Shown here: one piece after another, positions 17,070 through 25,547 of the stretch
Position numbering within the stretch: the first letter of the stretch is position 1
How the letters are laid out: each line of letters begins with the position of its first letter
DNA from: Okeania sp. SIO2C9
Lineage (GTDB): Bacteria; Cyanobacteriota; Cyanobacteriia; Cyanobacteriales; Microcoleaceae
Direction of reading: 5' to 3'
Length of the DNA: 34,142 nucleotides
Assembly: GCF_010672455.1 (NCBI RefSeq)
Contig: NZ_JAAHGO010000059.1
Location: 1 to 34,142 of the forward strand
Position numbers and translations under genes: made by a program
Notes under the pieces: generated by a model
Databases searched by the model: none
Seen by the model: only the letters and a program-made list of their open reading frames with translations
Told to the model about the DNA's origin: nothing

Positions 17070-17678
17070 TTAACTTTGACTCCCTAAACTAAATTTTCCA
17101 TTTAGCTCCTTTCTTTTATTTTCAAATCTGCGTAACATATAAGTAGCAGCACAATCTCCATGAGGATTATCCTCTAATATATCTGCTAATTGAAAAACAT
17201 ACTCAGCTATTTCTTCTCCCAATTTATCAATAACAGTCTGACGATTAATCATTTCTTGTTGATGCTGACGCACCTTAGCTTGCCATCGACTAGAAAACAT
17301 CTCATGTATTTTTGTGTGCAGTCCAAGGGATTCTAAAATTTTCCACTCTTCAGCATTATCAAACCAAATACCACCATCATGTAGACAACGTTCTATATAG
17401 AAAGGTTTTTTAATATTTATTTTGATGCGTGATAAATAAGTACCACATTCTGGACATAACCCCGCTTTACCATCAAAAGGGGAGGGGACAAAATCTTCAA
17501 ATTGATTATAAGGTAATATTTCTTCTGGGGCATACCATGAGGGTAAACTGGCTAACCAGGCTTCATAATTTCTTCCCGAAATCCAAAAACCTTCAGATTC
17601 TGGGCAGTATTTTACCGGGATAATATCATTCAAAATGGCATCTTCTAAATCTACATCGTACTTGGGACTTTTCATCAT
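17070..17678 (-). CDS. Zinc-ribbon protein, zf-TFIIB type
   Basis: The 202-residue protein starts at tandem ATGs (17678 and 17675). AGGA lies a few bases before the first ATG, but the start choice between the two cannot be settled. The zf-TFIIB pattern is clear at 75-113: LCPECGTYLSRI, then IERCLHDGGIWFDNAEEWKI, with C75, C78 and C98 as metal ligand candidates. A degenerate earlier copy is seen around C25 (KYCPESEGFWISGRNYEAW). The C-terminal third is helical and charged. Small bacterial proteins with this ribbon are common in cyanobacteria and mostly uncharacterised; DNA, RNA or protein binding has not been settled. It follows the next upstream gene by 8 bp, so the two are probably co-transcribed. 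Confidence 0.8.
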   Translation of the reverse strand: MMKSPKYDVDLEDAILNDIIPVKYCPESEGFWISGRNYEAWLASLPSWYAPEEILPYNQFEDFVPSPFDGKAGLCPECGTYLSRIKINIKKPFYIERCLHDGGIWFDNAEEWKILESLGLHTKIHEMFSSRWQAKVRQHQQEMINRQTVIDKLGEEIAEYVFQLADILEDNPHGDCAATYMLRRFENKRKELNGKFSLGSQS

Positions 17679-17686
17679 ATATATTC

Positions 17687-18064
17687 CTAATCCTGTGTTA
17701 ATTTTGTTTGACTAAGTATATTTCCGCAATAGCCTATGAGGGTTTTTAGGCGGTCTTTGATAGTGGCCAATCGTTTTTGTGTTGTTTGAGGATTTCGAGA
17801 TGCTTGCAAAAAAATTAAATCTACATATAAGAGTCGAAGTTCCTTGTGGATCTCCGTTAGGTAAGACTTGATCTGGAATACAATAGATTGATCTAATTCT
17901 AAGTTATCTAGGCTCATAATCTGAGTCTCGAAAAACTGTTGGAGTTCTTTCTTCATGGCCGATATTTTTTCTGGCTCTATATTTTCTTGGGCCATAAATT
18001 GTTGCAACTGATTCAGCAGTTGACTGAATTTTTGATATCGCTGATTATGCTCCTTTGGTAACAT
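17687..18064 (-). CDS. Small all-helical protein of unknown function
   Basis: The 125-residue frame begins at ATG 18064. It is rich in Gln, Leu and Lys with long amphipathic helices (QRYQKFSQLLNQLQQFMAQ, then a run to residue 60 and again at 70-115), which suggests a helical bundle or short coiled coil. It has no signal peptide or membrane span. I recognise no family. The stop at 17687-17689 is 8 bp before the start of the zinc-ribbon gene, and translational coupling is plausible. Confidence 0.65.
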   Translation of the reverse strand: MLPKEHNQRYQKFSQLLNQLQQFMAQENIEPEKISAMKKELQQFFETQIMSLDNLELDQSIVFQIKSYLTEIHKELRLLYVDLIFLQASRNPQTTQKRLATIKDRLKTLIGYCGNILSQTKLTQD

Positions 18065-18109
18065 AATATAAATAAATTAAATTAGTATATATAGCAATTC
18101 CCAAGAAGC

Positions 18110-18242
18110 GTGAGGTACAAAATTCGTTTGCTTTAGTAGGGGCGTTAACGATAGTTATGCGCAAGCTTTCGGCCGTTCACCCCTACAGGAGTAATAATTT
18201 GGGAAACAAGCAATAGAAAAGAAGAAACACAATTGTACCTCA
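18110..18242. mobile_element. MITE-like element, family D, copy 2, with an internal hairpin
   Basis: GTGAGGTACA at 18110-18119 and TGTACCTCA at 18234-18242 bound the segment. Inside, GTAGGGGCG and a complementary CACCCCTAC (18136-18186) form a stem whose loop holds ATAGTTATGCGCAAGCTTTC, which looks like a further small insertion. Confidence 0.6.
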
Positions 18243-18734
18243 GTAACTTGAGAAACACTATATTATGAATGTACAAGTTAATAACATAGGATATTCACAA
18301 GCTCAGTAAAGTTACAGAATCAGTTTTAATTTACAGATAAATTAATGTCACTCTACGATTACTGATTTGATGAATATTTTTGATACTTTTTTAGAGTCAT
18401 AATCTATTTATACTCAAGAGTAATTATGTCTTCAATTATTAAGTTATATTGTAGATATCCTTAGACATCAACCCCGATTTGATAATATAATCTTATCCCA
18501 ATGATTATATATAGTTTTCCATATTTTTTTATAAGAATTAAAGTATAAAAAATAACAGATAATATCAAAAAAGCTGTAACTATAAAGTACAAAGCTAATT
18601 GAAATTAAGAACGCTTTCTCATCAACTATAAATTGATAATTTCGGTTAATAAAATACTGAAATATAACTATAGTATATCTAGTTAAAATTAGCTAAAAAA
18701 ACAACCAATTAACCTGATTTATAAATTAACTCCT
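18243..18734. other. AT-rich upstream region of the (p)ppGpp enzyme gene
   Basis: About 490 bp precede the (p)ppGpp gene. The sequence is very AT-rich, with no repeat family and no recognisable open frame. Several TATAAT-like hexamers occur by chance in such DNA, so I mark no promoter. Confidence 0.4.
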
Positions 18735-21002
18735 ATGAATACAAAAACTCTAGCACCTAAATCTGTAATTTCATGTGTAATTCCTGACTGGCTACAAGAA
18801 TGCATAGATAGCAGAAATAACAGCGATAATTTAACTAGCTGTTCCCTGGATACAGCATTAATCTGTCAAGCATTTGAATTTTCTTATAAGTTGCATGAAG
18901 GGCAATATCGTAAATCAGGAGAACCTTATATATGTCATCCTATAGCTGTTGCGGGATTGTTGAAATATCTCGGTGGTGATAGTGCGATGATTGCTGCAGG
19001 TTTTCTACATGATATTGTTGAAGATACTGATGTAACTATTGAAGAAATAGAACAAAAATTTGGCTCGGAAATAGCTTTATTAGTTGAAGGTGTAACTAAG
19101 CTTTCTAAATTTAATTTTTCTAGTAAAACAGAGCTACAAGCTGAGAATTTTCGCAGGATGTTTTTGGCAATGGCAAAGGATATTAGAGTAATTGTTGTGA
19201 AGTTGGCAGACAGGTTACACAATATGAGAACTCTGCAACATTTGCCACGTCATAAACAGTTAAGTAAAGCATTAGAAACACGGGAAATATTTGCACCTTT
19301 AGCAAATCGTTTGGGGATTGGTCGAATTAAATGGGAATTAGAAGATTTATCTTTTAAATATATAGAACCAGAAGCTTATCGAGAAATTCAAGCATTAGTA
19401 GCAGATAAAAGGGCTGACCGAGAAGCTAAATTGTTAGAAATGACAGAAAATTTACGACAAAAATTAGACCAAGCAGGAATAGAATGCTACGACATTAGTG
19501 GTCGTCCTAAACATCTGTATGGAATTTATCGGAAAATGCATTTAAAACAAAAAGCATTTCACGAAGTTTATGATATTGCTGGACTAAGAATTATTGTGAA
19601 TAAAAGAGAAGATTGTTACCGAACTTTAGCCATTATCCACGATTCTTACCGTCCTATTCCTGGAAGATTTAAAGACTATATTGGTCTGCCAAAACCTAAT
19701 CGTTATCAGTCATTACATACAGGAGTAATAGGTAATGCAGGTCGCCCTGTAGAAGTACAAATTAGAACTGTAGAAATGCACCATATTGCTGAGTATGGAA
19801 TTGCCGCTCACTGGAAGTATAAAGAAACCGGATCGAGTAATACTAAAATTAATGCTGAAGATGAAAAATTTACCTGGTTAAGACAGTTATTAGAATGGCA
19901 AAGCGACCTGATAGACGATCAAGAATATTTGGAAACTATAAAAGGTGATTTATTCTATGAAGATGTTTATGTATTTACACCAAAAGGTGATGTAATTTCT
20001 CTTAAACAAGGCTCGACTTCGGTAGACTTTGCTTATCGTATTCATACAGAAGTGGGAAACCATTGTACAGGGGCTAAAGTAAATGATAAAATTGTTAGTT
20101 TAGATACTCCATTAAAAAATGGTGATATTGTCGAAATATTAACTCAAAAAAATGGGCATCCTAGTCTAGATTGGCTAAATTTTGTTGTAACTGGTGGGGC
20201 GCGAAACCGTATTCGTCAGTGGTATAAACGTTCTCATCGGGAAGAAAATGTATCTAGAGGGAAGGAATTATTAGAAAAAGAATTGGGTAAAAAAGGTTTT
20301 GAATCTTTACTCAAGTCTGAGCAAATGCAACTTGTTGCTGAGAGATTTAATTACCATAATGTGGAAGATTTACTAGCAGCTTTAGGTTACGGTGAAATAA
20401 CTTTAAATTTAGTAGTTAATCGATTACGAGACGCAACTAAGGAAGTCACACAAGTTGAGCAAAATTCAGATATTTGTGAAGAATTTTCTGAGCATAAATC
20501 TAGTTTAATGCTGCCTCGTACAACTCAAATTTCATCTTCAGATAAATCTCATCCTATTGCTGGAGTTGAAGGTTTAATGTATCATTTGGCTGGTTGTTGT
20601 AATCCAATTCCAGGTGAACCTATTATTGGTAGCGTAACTCGCATTAATGGTATTTCTATTCATCGTCAAGGTTGTTCTAATGTGGAAAATGTACCTGGGG
20701 AAAGGTTAGTTCCTGTTAGTTGGAATTCTACTAATAAAAATCAAGGACGACCTCAAACTTATCCAGTTAATATTTGTATAGAAGTGATGGATAGAGTGGG
20801 AGTTTTGAAAGATATTTTGTCTCGTTTGATGGATAATAATGTTAATGTCCAAAATGCTCAAGTTAAAACAAATCCCGGTCATCCAGCAATTATTAATCTA
20901 TGTATTGAAGTGAGCGATCGCCAACAATTTGAAAAGACTTGTACTCAAATTAAAAATATGAGTGATATTTTGAATTTACGTCGTCTTAGTCAAGTTGAAT
21001 AG
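18735..21002 (+). CDS. rel: Bifunctional (p)ppGpp synthetase/hydrolase (Rel/SpoT)
   Basis: The 755-residue protein begins at ATG 18735. The hydrolase domain has H68 (YICHPIAVAG) and the HD pair at 92-93 in FLHDIVEDTD. The synthetase domain has YDIAGLRIIV and RFKD at 311-314, the RxKD form found in bifunctional enzymes, then YQSLHTGVIG and EVQIRTVEMHHIAEYGIAAH. A TGS domain begins near 410 (YVFTPKGDVISLKQG), a zinc-finger-like CC lies in YHLAGCCNPIPG, and an ACT domain spans about 676-752. The enzyme makes and breaks (p)ppGpp in the stringent response. All catalytic motifs are present and the length is normal. It stands alone, with repeat-filled gaps on both sides; no Shine-Dalgarno sequence is obvious. 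Confidence 0.97.
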   Translation: MNTKTLAPKSVISCVIPDWLQECIDSRNNSDNLTSCSLDTALICQAFEFSYKLHEGQYRKSGEPYICHPIAVAGLLKYLGGDSAMIAAGFLHDIVEDTDVTIEEIEQKFGSEIALLVEGVTKLSKFNFSSKTELQAENFRRMFLAMAKDIRVIVVKLADRLHNMRTLQHLPRHKQLSKALETREIFAPLANRLGIGRIKWELEDLSFKYIEPEAYREIQALVADKRADREAKLLEMTENLRQKLDQAGIECYDISGRPKHLYGIYRKMHLKQKAFHEVYDIAGLRIIVNKREDCYRTLAIIHDSYRPIPGRFKDYIGLPKPNRYQSLHTGVIGNAGRPVEVQIRTVEMHHIAEYGIAAHWKYKETGSSNTKINAEDEKFTWLRQLLEWQSDLIDDQEYLETIKGDLFYEDVYVFTPKGDVISLKQGSTSVDFAYRIHTEVGNHCTGAKVNDKIVSLDTPLKNGDIVEILTQKNGHPSLDWLNFVVTGGARNRIRQWYKRSHREENVSRGKELLEKELGKKGFESLLKSEQMQLVAERFNYHNVEDLLAALGYGEITLNLVVNRLRDATKEVTQVEQNSDICEEFSEHKSSLMLPRTTQISSSDKSHPIAGVEGLMYHLAGCCNPIPGEPIIGSVTRINGISIHRQGCSNVENVPGERLVPVSWNSTNKNQGRPQTYPVNICIEVMDRVGVLKDILSRLMDNNVNVQNAQVKTNPGHPAIINLCIEVSDRQQFEKTCTQIKNMSDILNLRRLSQVE

Positions 21003-21184
21003 TTTTTTTGAAGGAAGAAGGAAGATGAAGGAAAAATGGTAAGTATTTTCTAGATCGTGCTGCACAAACAGCAATAAAAATGAATCACCTAATATCATGT
21101 ATCTTGAAATACCCATAATAAAAATTTTAGGGAATAGGGAACAGGGAACAGAGTTAACGAAGTCAGAAGTCAGAAGTCAGAAGC

Positions 21185-21232
21185 GGTGAGACCCCGCGAC
21201 GACGCAAGTCGCACCTGGTAGCGCACCAAGAG
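21185..21232 (+). repeat. Small dispersed repeat Y, copy 1
   Basis: GGTGAGACCCCGCGACGACG then CAAGTCGCACCTGGTAGCGC and ACCAAGAG. An inverted copy with a few changes lies at 24405-24452. The repeat can fold because GGTGCGAC and GTCGCACC are complementary in copy 2. It sits among GTCAGAA heptamers (about 21159-21183). Confidence 0.75.
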
Positions 21233-21243
21233 AGTCAGAAGTT

Positions 21244-21284
21244 AACCCACCCCTAGCCCCTCCCCCTCCCCTCCTGGGAGGGGA
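21244..21284 (+). repeat. Dispersed repeat W, copy 1
   Basis: AACCCACCCCTAGCCCCTCC and the following CCCTCCTGGGAGGGG form a G/C-rich unit with a terminal palindrome. An inverted relative is at 21859-21893. This type of sequence is common in cyanobacterial intergenic regions. Confidence 0.65.
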
Positions 21285-21290
21285 AGTAGG

Positions 21291-21345
21291 GGATTTAAGC
21301 CCCGCTCCAAAAATATTGCGCCTTAAAAGGCGGGGTTTTAGACCC
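21291..21345. repeat. Dispersed hairpin repeat Z, copy 2
   Basis: This is the same hairpin as at 13671-13725: GCCCCGC pairs with GCGGGG(T), and TCCAAAAATATT lies in the loop. It directly follows repeat W. Confidence 0.75.
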
Positions 21346-21858
21346 ATGTTATTTTGATAAATTTATCAGAGAAAACATTTTTATTATGGCTAATTAATCA
21401 GACTTGATATAAGTATTCTTTTGACAGCTAAGATTAACAGATTTGCTTTGATCCATACTTTTAATTTTATGAAATTTATCAATACTAATTCCTTTTTCAA
21501 GGCAATGAAGCTGATAACTGATGGTTGACATATAAATGCTGACAATAAAGGTCAATTTTCCAGGGAATTTAAACAGTTTTAAATGCAGAATTACCAATAT
21601 TTAAAATCGACCTAGTCATTCTAGATAAAAGATGAACATTAGCTATATATCAAGATAAGTAATTAGAGCTTGCTGATTAAATCTAAAAGCATTGACATAT
21701 AAAGACAAGTGCCTTTTTTTGGGCCTTTCAAAAGTGCCTGGTTTTCAGCTGTTTATGCTCATGCATGGAGCGTATTTTAGGCTCATAGTTGGGCATAAAA
21801 ATCCCAAATTGACAATTGTTACTCCTACCTACTCGCTCATTCCCATTTCTCCTGTCTT

Positions 21859-21893
21859 CCCCTCCTGGGAGGGGGAGGGGCGAGGGGTGGGTT
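21859..21893 (-). repeat. Dispersed repeat W, copy 2 (inverted)
   Basis: CCCCTCCTGGGAGGGGGAGG then GGCGAGGGGTGGGTT is the reverse complement of the repeat at 21244-21284 with small changes. It is nested in the family A element. Confidence 0.65.
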
Positions 21894-21991
21894 GTCTCCT
21901 ACCTCCTACCCCTACTAAAAGACTAGTGCCGCTACGCGGAAGTTAAAAGTCAAAATTCATGCATCGAGTGCTAATTGGCGAGGTGTCCTAC

Positions 21992-22031
21992 GGGGCGCCT
22001 ACTGTGCGGAATTACTTCCGCACACAGCCCC
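21992..22031. repeat. Strong isolated hairpin
   Basis: CTGTGCGGAA and TTCCGCACA(CAG) pair around TTAC, extended by outer GGGGC/GCCCC with a small internal bulge. No gene ends nearby, so a terminator role is unlikely. It is more probably a small palindromic insertion. Confidence 0.6.
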
Positions 22032-22164
22032 TCCAGAATGTAAGACGCACATCTGACAGTCAATCATTTTTGATTTGTAATTGTTTTGGGATTTTGTAAC
22101 TGGTCAGTTATTTCCGCCATCCTGCACTAGTGAAGCGCAAACCCTAATTATTAGTATTTAGGTA

Positions 22165-22627
22165 ATACCAAATTCATAAGAAGTTGCATAGAATAATATT
22201 TTCATCAGAGTTGACTGTAGCTCGAGATAGACAAGTTAATAAATTTCATAATTCTGTGCCACCTAATATACAATTGATATAATATCAAGTCTCTTTAAAT
22301 ACCCAGAAATAACATTTATTAGGTACTAGGGACATTCCATGTAAAATCCCTACAGAGTAGGGATAAATTTGATAAATTATCAAGATAATTGAGAAGAGAA
22401 TTTTTACCGAAAATTTCGGGTCTAAAGCCTCCCCTTTTAAGGGGATAAAAAAAGAGAATATTTCAGATTTCAAGCCTCTCGCTTTCCTAGGTCATGCTGC
22501 GCAAACAGCTAGAGGTACTGATAACTGATAACTGATAACTGAAATGACCCTTTTCTAATTAATTAGACTTGATATAACACTCAATGCCTAACACCTAATT
22601 CTGTGCAACCTCAGATAAAATTGGTAT
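22165..22627. mobile_element. Candidate composite inverted-repeat element
   Basis: ATACCAAATTCATAAGAAGT with TGCATAGAAT at 22165 is similar to the reverse complement of the segment ending at 22627 (ATACCAATTTTATCTGAGGT with TGCACAGAAT). An inner pair, TATCAAGTCT (22283-22292) and AGACTTGATA (22564-22573), suggests nested elements. The ends also resemble those of family C. Confidence 0.35.
22483..22509 (+). repeat. Small dispersed repeat X, copy 2
   Basis: TTTCCTAGGTCATGCTGCGC then AAACAGC. It is identical over 25 bases to the segment inside tnpB at 5119-5143. It is followed at once by CTAGAGGTACTGATAACTG, the uninterrupted form of the context at 11725. Confidence 0.8.
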
Positions 22628-22902
22628 AACTAAAATTTGTTCAAAACTTATATAGGAAAGCTATATATAACTAAGAATAATACAGCAGTCTAAGGGAAGG
22701 TTAGGACAGGTCAAAAGCTTAAAACTCAGACAACGAGAGGTTTTTTATTCTTCCTTCTTTCTTCTGCTATAAGATAAAATTTAACGTTAACTCTTGACTT
22801 CGATCTTTGCTCTATTTTTTCCTAAGTAAATGCTAGATAATGAGTGAAGCGTAAAAATATTCTGGAAATTTTTTCTACTTAGATTGACTTAGGAGAAAAA
22901 CT

Positions 22903-24282
22903 ATGGTTTTAGACCAATCATCAATCAGTAAGATATTAAATAAACAACGTCAATTTTTTGCCACAGGAAAAACTAGAAATGTTGAATTTAGAATAAAACA
23001 ACTTAAACTTTTAAAGCAGGTTGTTTCAGATGATCGAGAACAAATAATTGCTGCTATTAAAGCAGATTTGAATCGACCAACTTTTGAAGGTTATTTTGAA
23101 CTTGGTTTTGTCAAAGAGATAAATAATGCAATTAAAAAGCTAAAATATTGGATAAAACCTAGAACAGTTTCTACCCCAATTGAACAGTTTCCTGCTGGAG
23201 CAAAAATTTATCCAGAACCTTTAGGAGTAGTTTTAATTATTGGTGCTTGGAATTATCCATTTCAATTAGTAATATCTCCCTTATTAGGTGCTATTGCAGC
23301 AGGAAATTGTGCAATTATTAAACCTTCAGAAGTAGCTGCTAATACATCTGAAGTTGTGGCTAATTTAATTGCTAATACTTTTGACCCTGTTTATATTTCT
23401 ACGGTTACAGGAGGAGTAGAAATAACTCAGCAGTTATTAGCAGAAAAATTTGACCATATTTTATTTACTGGAGGTACAAAAGTAGGCAAAATAGTGATGG
23501 AAGCTGCTGCTAAAAATCTCACCCCTGTTACTTTAGAATTAGGTGGAAAAAGTCCTTGTATTGTTGATGCTGATGTTCAGTTAGAATATACGGCAAAACG
23601 TATTGCTTGGGGGAAGTTTATTAATGCTGGTCAAACTTGTGTTGCTCCTGATTATTTGTTGGTAAATCAAGCAGTTAAATCAGATTTATTAGATAAAATC
23701 AAAAAATATATTGTTGAATTTTATGGTAAAAATCCTGCTAATAGTCCAGATTATTGTCGGATTATTAATGAAAAACAATTTAGTAGATTAACTAACTTAC
23801 TGCAAGATGGAAAAATCGTTATTGGTGGTGAAACTAACTCAGAAGACCGCTACATTGCTCCAACAATTATTGAGGGAGTTTCTTGGGATTCATTAATTAT
23901 GCAAGAAGAAATTTTTGGACCTATTTTGCCTGTTTTAGAATACAGTAATTTAGAAGAGGCGATCGCTATTGTTAATTCTCGTCCTAAACCTCTAGCACTT
24001 TATTTCTTTTCTCGAAACAAACAAAAGCAAGAGCAGGTTTTAACAGAAACTTCTTCTGGAAATGTTTGTATTAATGATACTGTGATGCAATTTGGAGTAG
24101 TATCTTTACCATTTGGCGGTGTAGGAAATAGTGGTATTGGTAGTTATCATGGTAAGGCTAGTTTTGATACTTTTTCCCATTACAAAAGTGTGTTGAAAAA
24201 GGGTTTATGGTTTGATTTAAGTTGGCGATATGCTCCGTACAAAAATAAAATAAGTTTGATTAAAAAAGTTATTTTTAAGTAA
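22903..24282 (+). CDS. Aldehyde dehydrogenase, class 3-like (fatty-aldehyde type)
   Basis: The 459-residue protein begins at ATG 22903, with AGGAG at 22891-22895 giving a clear ribosome-binding site. Catalytic residues are visible: general base E212 in LELGGKSPC and nucleophile C246 in NAGQTCVAPDYL. The NAD(P)-binding GAWNYPFQL is at about 113-121, FTGGTKVGK at about 188-196, and the IFGPILPV and PFGGVGNSGIG motifs are in the C-terminal half. The short length without an N-terminal extension and the PFGGVGNSG motif fit class 3 enzymes, which in cyanobacteria oxidise long-chain or apocarotenoid aldehydes; the actual substrate is inferred only from that resemblance. Its TAA stop coincides with the first bases of a family C element. 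Confidence 0.95.
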   Translation: MVLDQSSISKILNKQRQFFATGKTRNVEFRIKQLKLLKQVVSDDREQIIAAIKADLNRPTFEGYFELGFVKEINNAIKKLKYWIKPRTVSTPIEQFPAGAKIYPEPLGVVLIIGAWNYPFQLVISPLLGAIAAGNCAIIKPSEVAANTSEVVANLIANTFDPVYISTVTGGVEITQQLLAEKFDHILFTGGTKVGKIVMEAAAKNLTPVTLELGGKSPCIVDADVQLEYTAKRIAWGKFINAGQTCVAPDYLLVNQAVKSDLLDKIKKYIVEFYGKNPANSPDYCRIINEKQFSRLTNLLQDGKIVIGGETNSEDRYIAPTIIEGVSWDSLIMQEEIFGPILPVLEYSNLEEAIAIVNSRPKPLALYFFSRNKQKQEQVLTETSSGNVCINDTVMQFGVVSLPFGGVGNSGIGSYHGKASFDTFSHYKSVLKKGLWFDLSWRYAPYKNKISLIKKVIFK

Positions 24283-24533
24283 TACCAAATTGATAAATGT
24301 TTGCTACAAATATCTAGGGTATTTCTTAGGAGTCAGGAGTCAGGAGTCAGGAGTCGTATGGGAATGGCTTTAATACCATTTTTTAAGGCGTAAATTATCT
24401 TTTTCTCTTGGTGTGCTACCAGGTGCGACTGGTGTCGTCGCGGGGTCGCACCACTTTCTCACAGGGACATCTCCTGCACTTGTCTTTTTATCGCTCTTAC
24501 TATTCGTAACATTCTTTTTTCAAAATGGTATAA
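24280..24533. mobile_element. MITE-like element, family C, copy 2, abutting the aldehyde dehydrogenase stop codon
   Basis: TAATACCAAATTGATAAATG starts at 24280, where its TAA is the stop codon of the aldehyde dehydrogenase. The right end CATTCTTTTTTCAAAATGGT with ATAAC closes it at about 24533. Ends match those of 15748-15964. The core contains four GGAGTCA heptamers (about 24329-24354) and small dispersed repeat Y. Confidence 0.7.
24405..24452 (-). repeat. Small dispersed repeat Y, copy 2, inside the family C element
   Basis: This is the inverted copy of the repeat at 21185-21232, with a few substitutions such as GGTGCGACCC for GGTGAGACCC. Its presence in one family C copy and absence from the other shows an insertion into the element. 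Confidence 0.75.
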
Positions 24534-24637
24534 CATTAAAAGTAGTATAAAAATCGGTAGTTTGCTAGGTATTTATACTATTTCAATAATTGATAATTGA
24601 TAATTACCCCTATTATTTCCTCCTGAATTGCAGAATT

Positions 24638-24664
24638 GCTGTTTGCGGACCATGACCTAGGAAA
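24638..24664 (-). repeat. Small dispersed repeat X, copy 3
   Basis: GCTGTTTGCGGACCATGACC then TAGGAAA is the reverse complement of repeat X, with three changed bases in the centre (CTG to GTC), where the sequence is partly palindromic. Confidence 0.7.
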
Positions 24665-24745
24665 TTCTGACTCCTTTTTTATACTAGATTTTGAAGTGCA
24701 GAATGTAGGTTGTAGTAATGCCTGAAAAGTGTGAGGAAAAAATTC

Positions 24746-24922
24746 TATAGCAATATTATTTGAGTTGTGAGATATTGGAAACTTTTAGGCAATAGGCAAC
24801 AGGCAACAGGCAACAGGCAACAGGCAAAAGAGAAGAAAACGTATCATATGAATATAATAATTGCTATATTCTATACTTTTAAGGAACACTTCAATTCTCA
24901 CAACTGATTCCTGATTGCTATA
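24746..24922. mobile_element. MITE-like element, family B, copy 1
   Basis: TATAGCAATATTATTTGAGT with TGTGAGA on the left mirrors TCTCACAACTGATTCCTGAT with TGCTATA on the right. The inverted sequence at 27298-27458 matches along its whole length (CTATACTTTTAAGGAACA, ACGTATCATAT, TATTGGAAACTTTTAGG). The core here has GGCAACA heptamers (24788-24827). Confidence 0.85.
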
Positions 24923-25091
24923 TGTTTTAGGGAACAGGAAATAGGGAATAGGGAATAGGGAACATAAATTGCAATTCAACTGTATTTCACTATTTTAAAA
25001 AATGCTGTAATTTAACATTTGTTGGAGATAGGGAAAAGAGAAGATTCAGACATCATAAAATATATCTTAGTAGTAGATATGCAAATAATTT

Positions 25092-25228
25092 TCCCTATCT
25101 ACTTAACTAGCAGTTAACTAATAGCTTTCAGCTTTGGTTGAACTTCCTGACTTGTAGACATCGGATAATATCAAATCCCAAAAAGTTTGCCATATAGCCA
25201 TATATCTTTGTAACTGAGTAGATAGGGA
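25092..25228. mobile_element. MITE-like element, family E
   Basis: Perfect 12-bp inverted repeats, TCCCTATCTACT (25092-25103) and AGTAGATAGGGA (25217-25228), bound 137 bp with no coding signal. No second copy was noticed in the window. Confidence 0.5.
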
Positions 25229-25338
25229 AATGGGAAGGTAGGGAGTGGCGAGATGTTGAACAATTAATAATTAATAATTAATAATTACCTCTCCCTAAAA
25301 GGAAGAGGATTGAATAAAAGGAAAATTTTTTCTCTCTT

Positions 25339-25380
25339 GGTCGATTGGATATGGCGAGGAGACCTCGCCATCCCCCGACC
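25339..25380. repeat. Palindromic hairpin element
   Basis: ATGGCGAGG pairs with CCTCGCCAT around a 3-base loop (25351-25371), and outer GGTCG/CGACC extend the stem. Complementary A/G-rich and C/T-rich flanks (AAAAGGAAGAGG near 25297 and CTCCTTTAAAGGAGAG near 25390) suggest a larger unit. Confidence 0.55.
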
Positions 25381-25547
25381 GCTTGTTTCTCCTTTAAAGG
25401 AGAGAATCTTTACCTTAATTATTCAGCAACACTTCAGTTATTAAGTAATTAACTTATGCCCATGGAATTTTTTTGATAATTTTACCCAAATTAATGTTAA
25501 TTATTCTTATGTTTACTTCTCTCCCACTCCCCTACTCCCCCACTCCC

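Larger units (their letters stand above)
21661..22149. mobile_element. MITE-like element, family A, copy 2, probably interrupted
   Basis: AATTAGAGCTTGCTGATTAA at 21661 matches the right end of the element at 3027-3276 in reverse complement, and the alignment continues to about 21920 (ATTGACATATAAAGAC, TACTCGCTCATTCCCATTTC, CTCCTACCTCCTACC). The other end seems to be AAACCCTAATT near 22139-22149. The extra 200 or so bases between look like later insertions, including repeat W copy 2 (21859-21893), a CCGCTACGCGGAAG unit near 21930, and the hairpin at 21992-22031. Confidence 0.6.

Noticed and set aside
21394-21597. Minus-strand 67-codon open frame
   Set aside because: It has no recognisable motif, no ribosome-binding site and lies between repeats. 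It could be a decayed fragment, but I cannot support a gene.
21692-21946. Plus-strand 84-codon open frame
   Set aside because: It is inside family A copy 2, and its second half is translated G/C-rich repeat W.
24785-24979. Minus-strand 64-codon open frame
   Set aside because: It translates the heptamer core and one end of the family B element; there is no independent coding signal.
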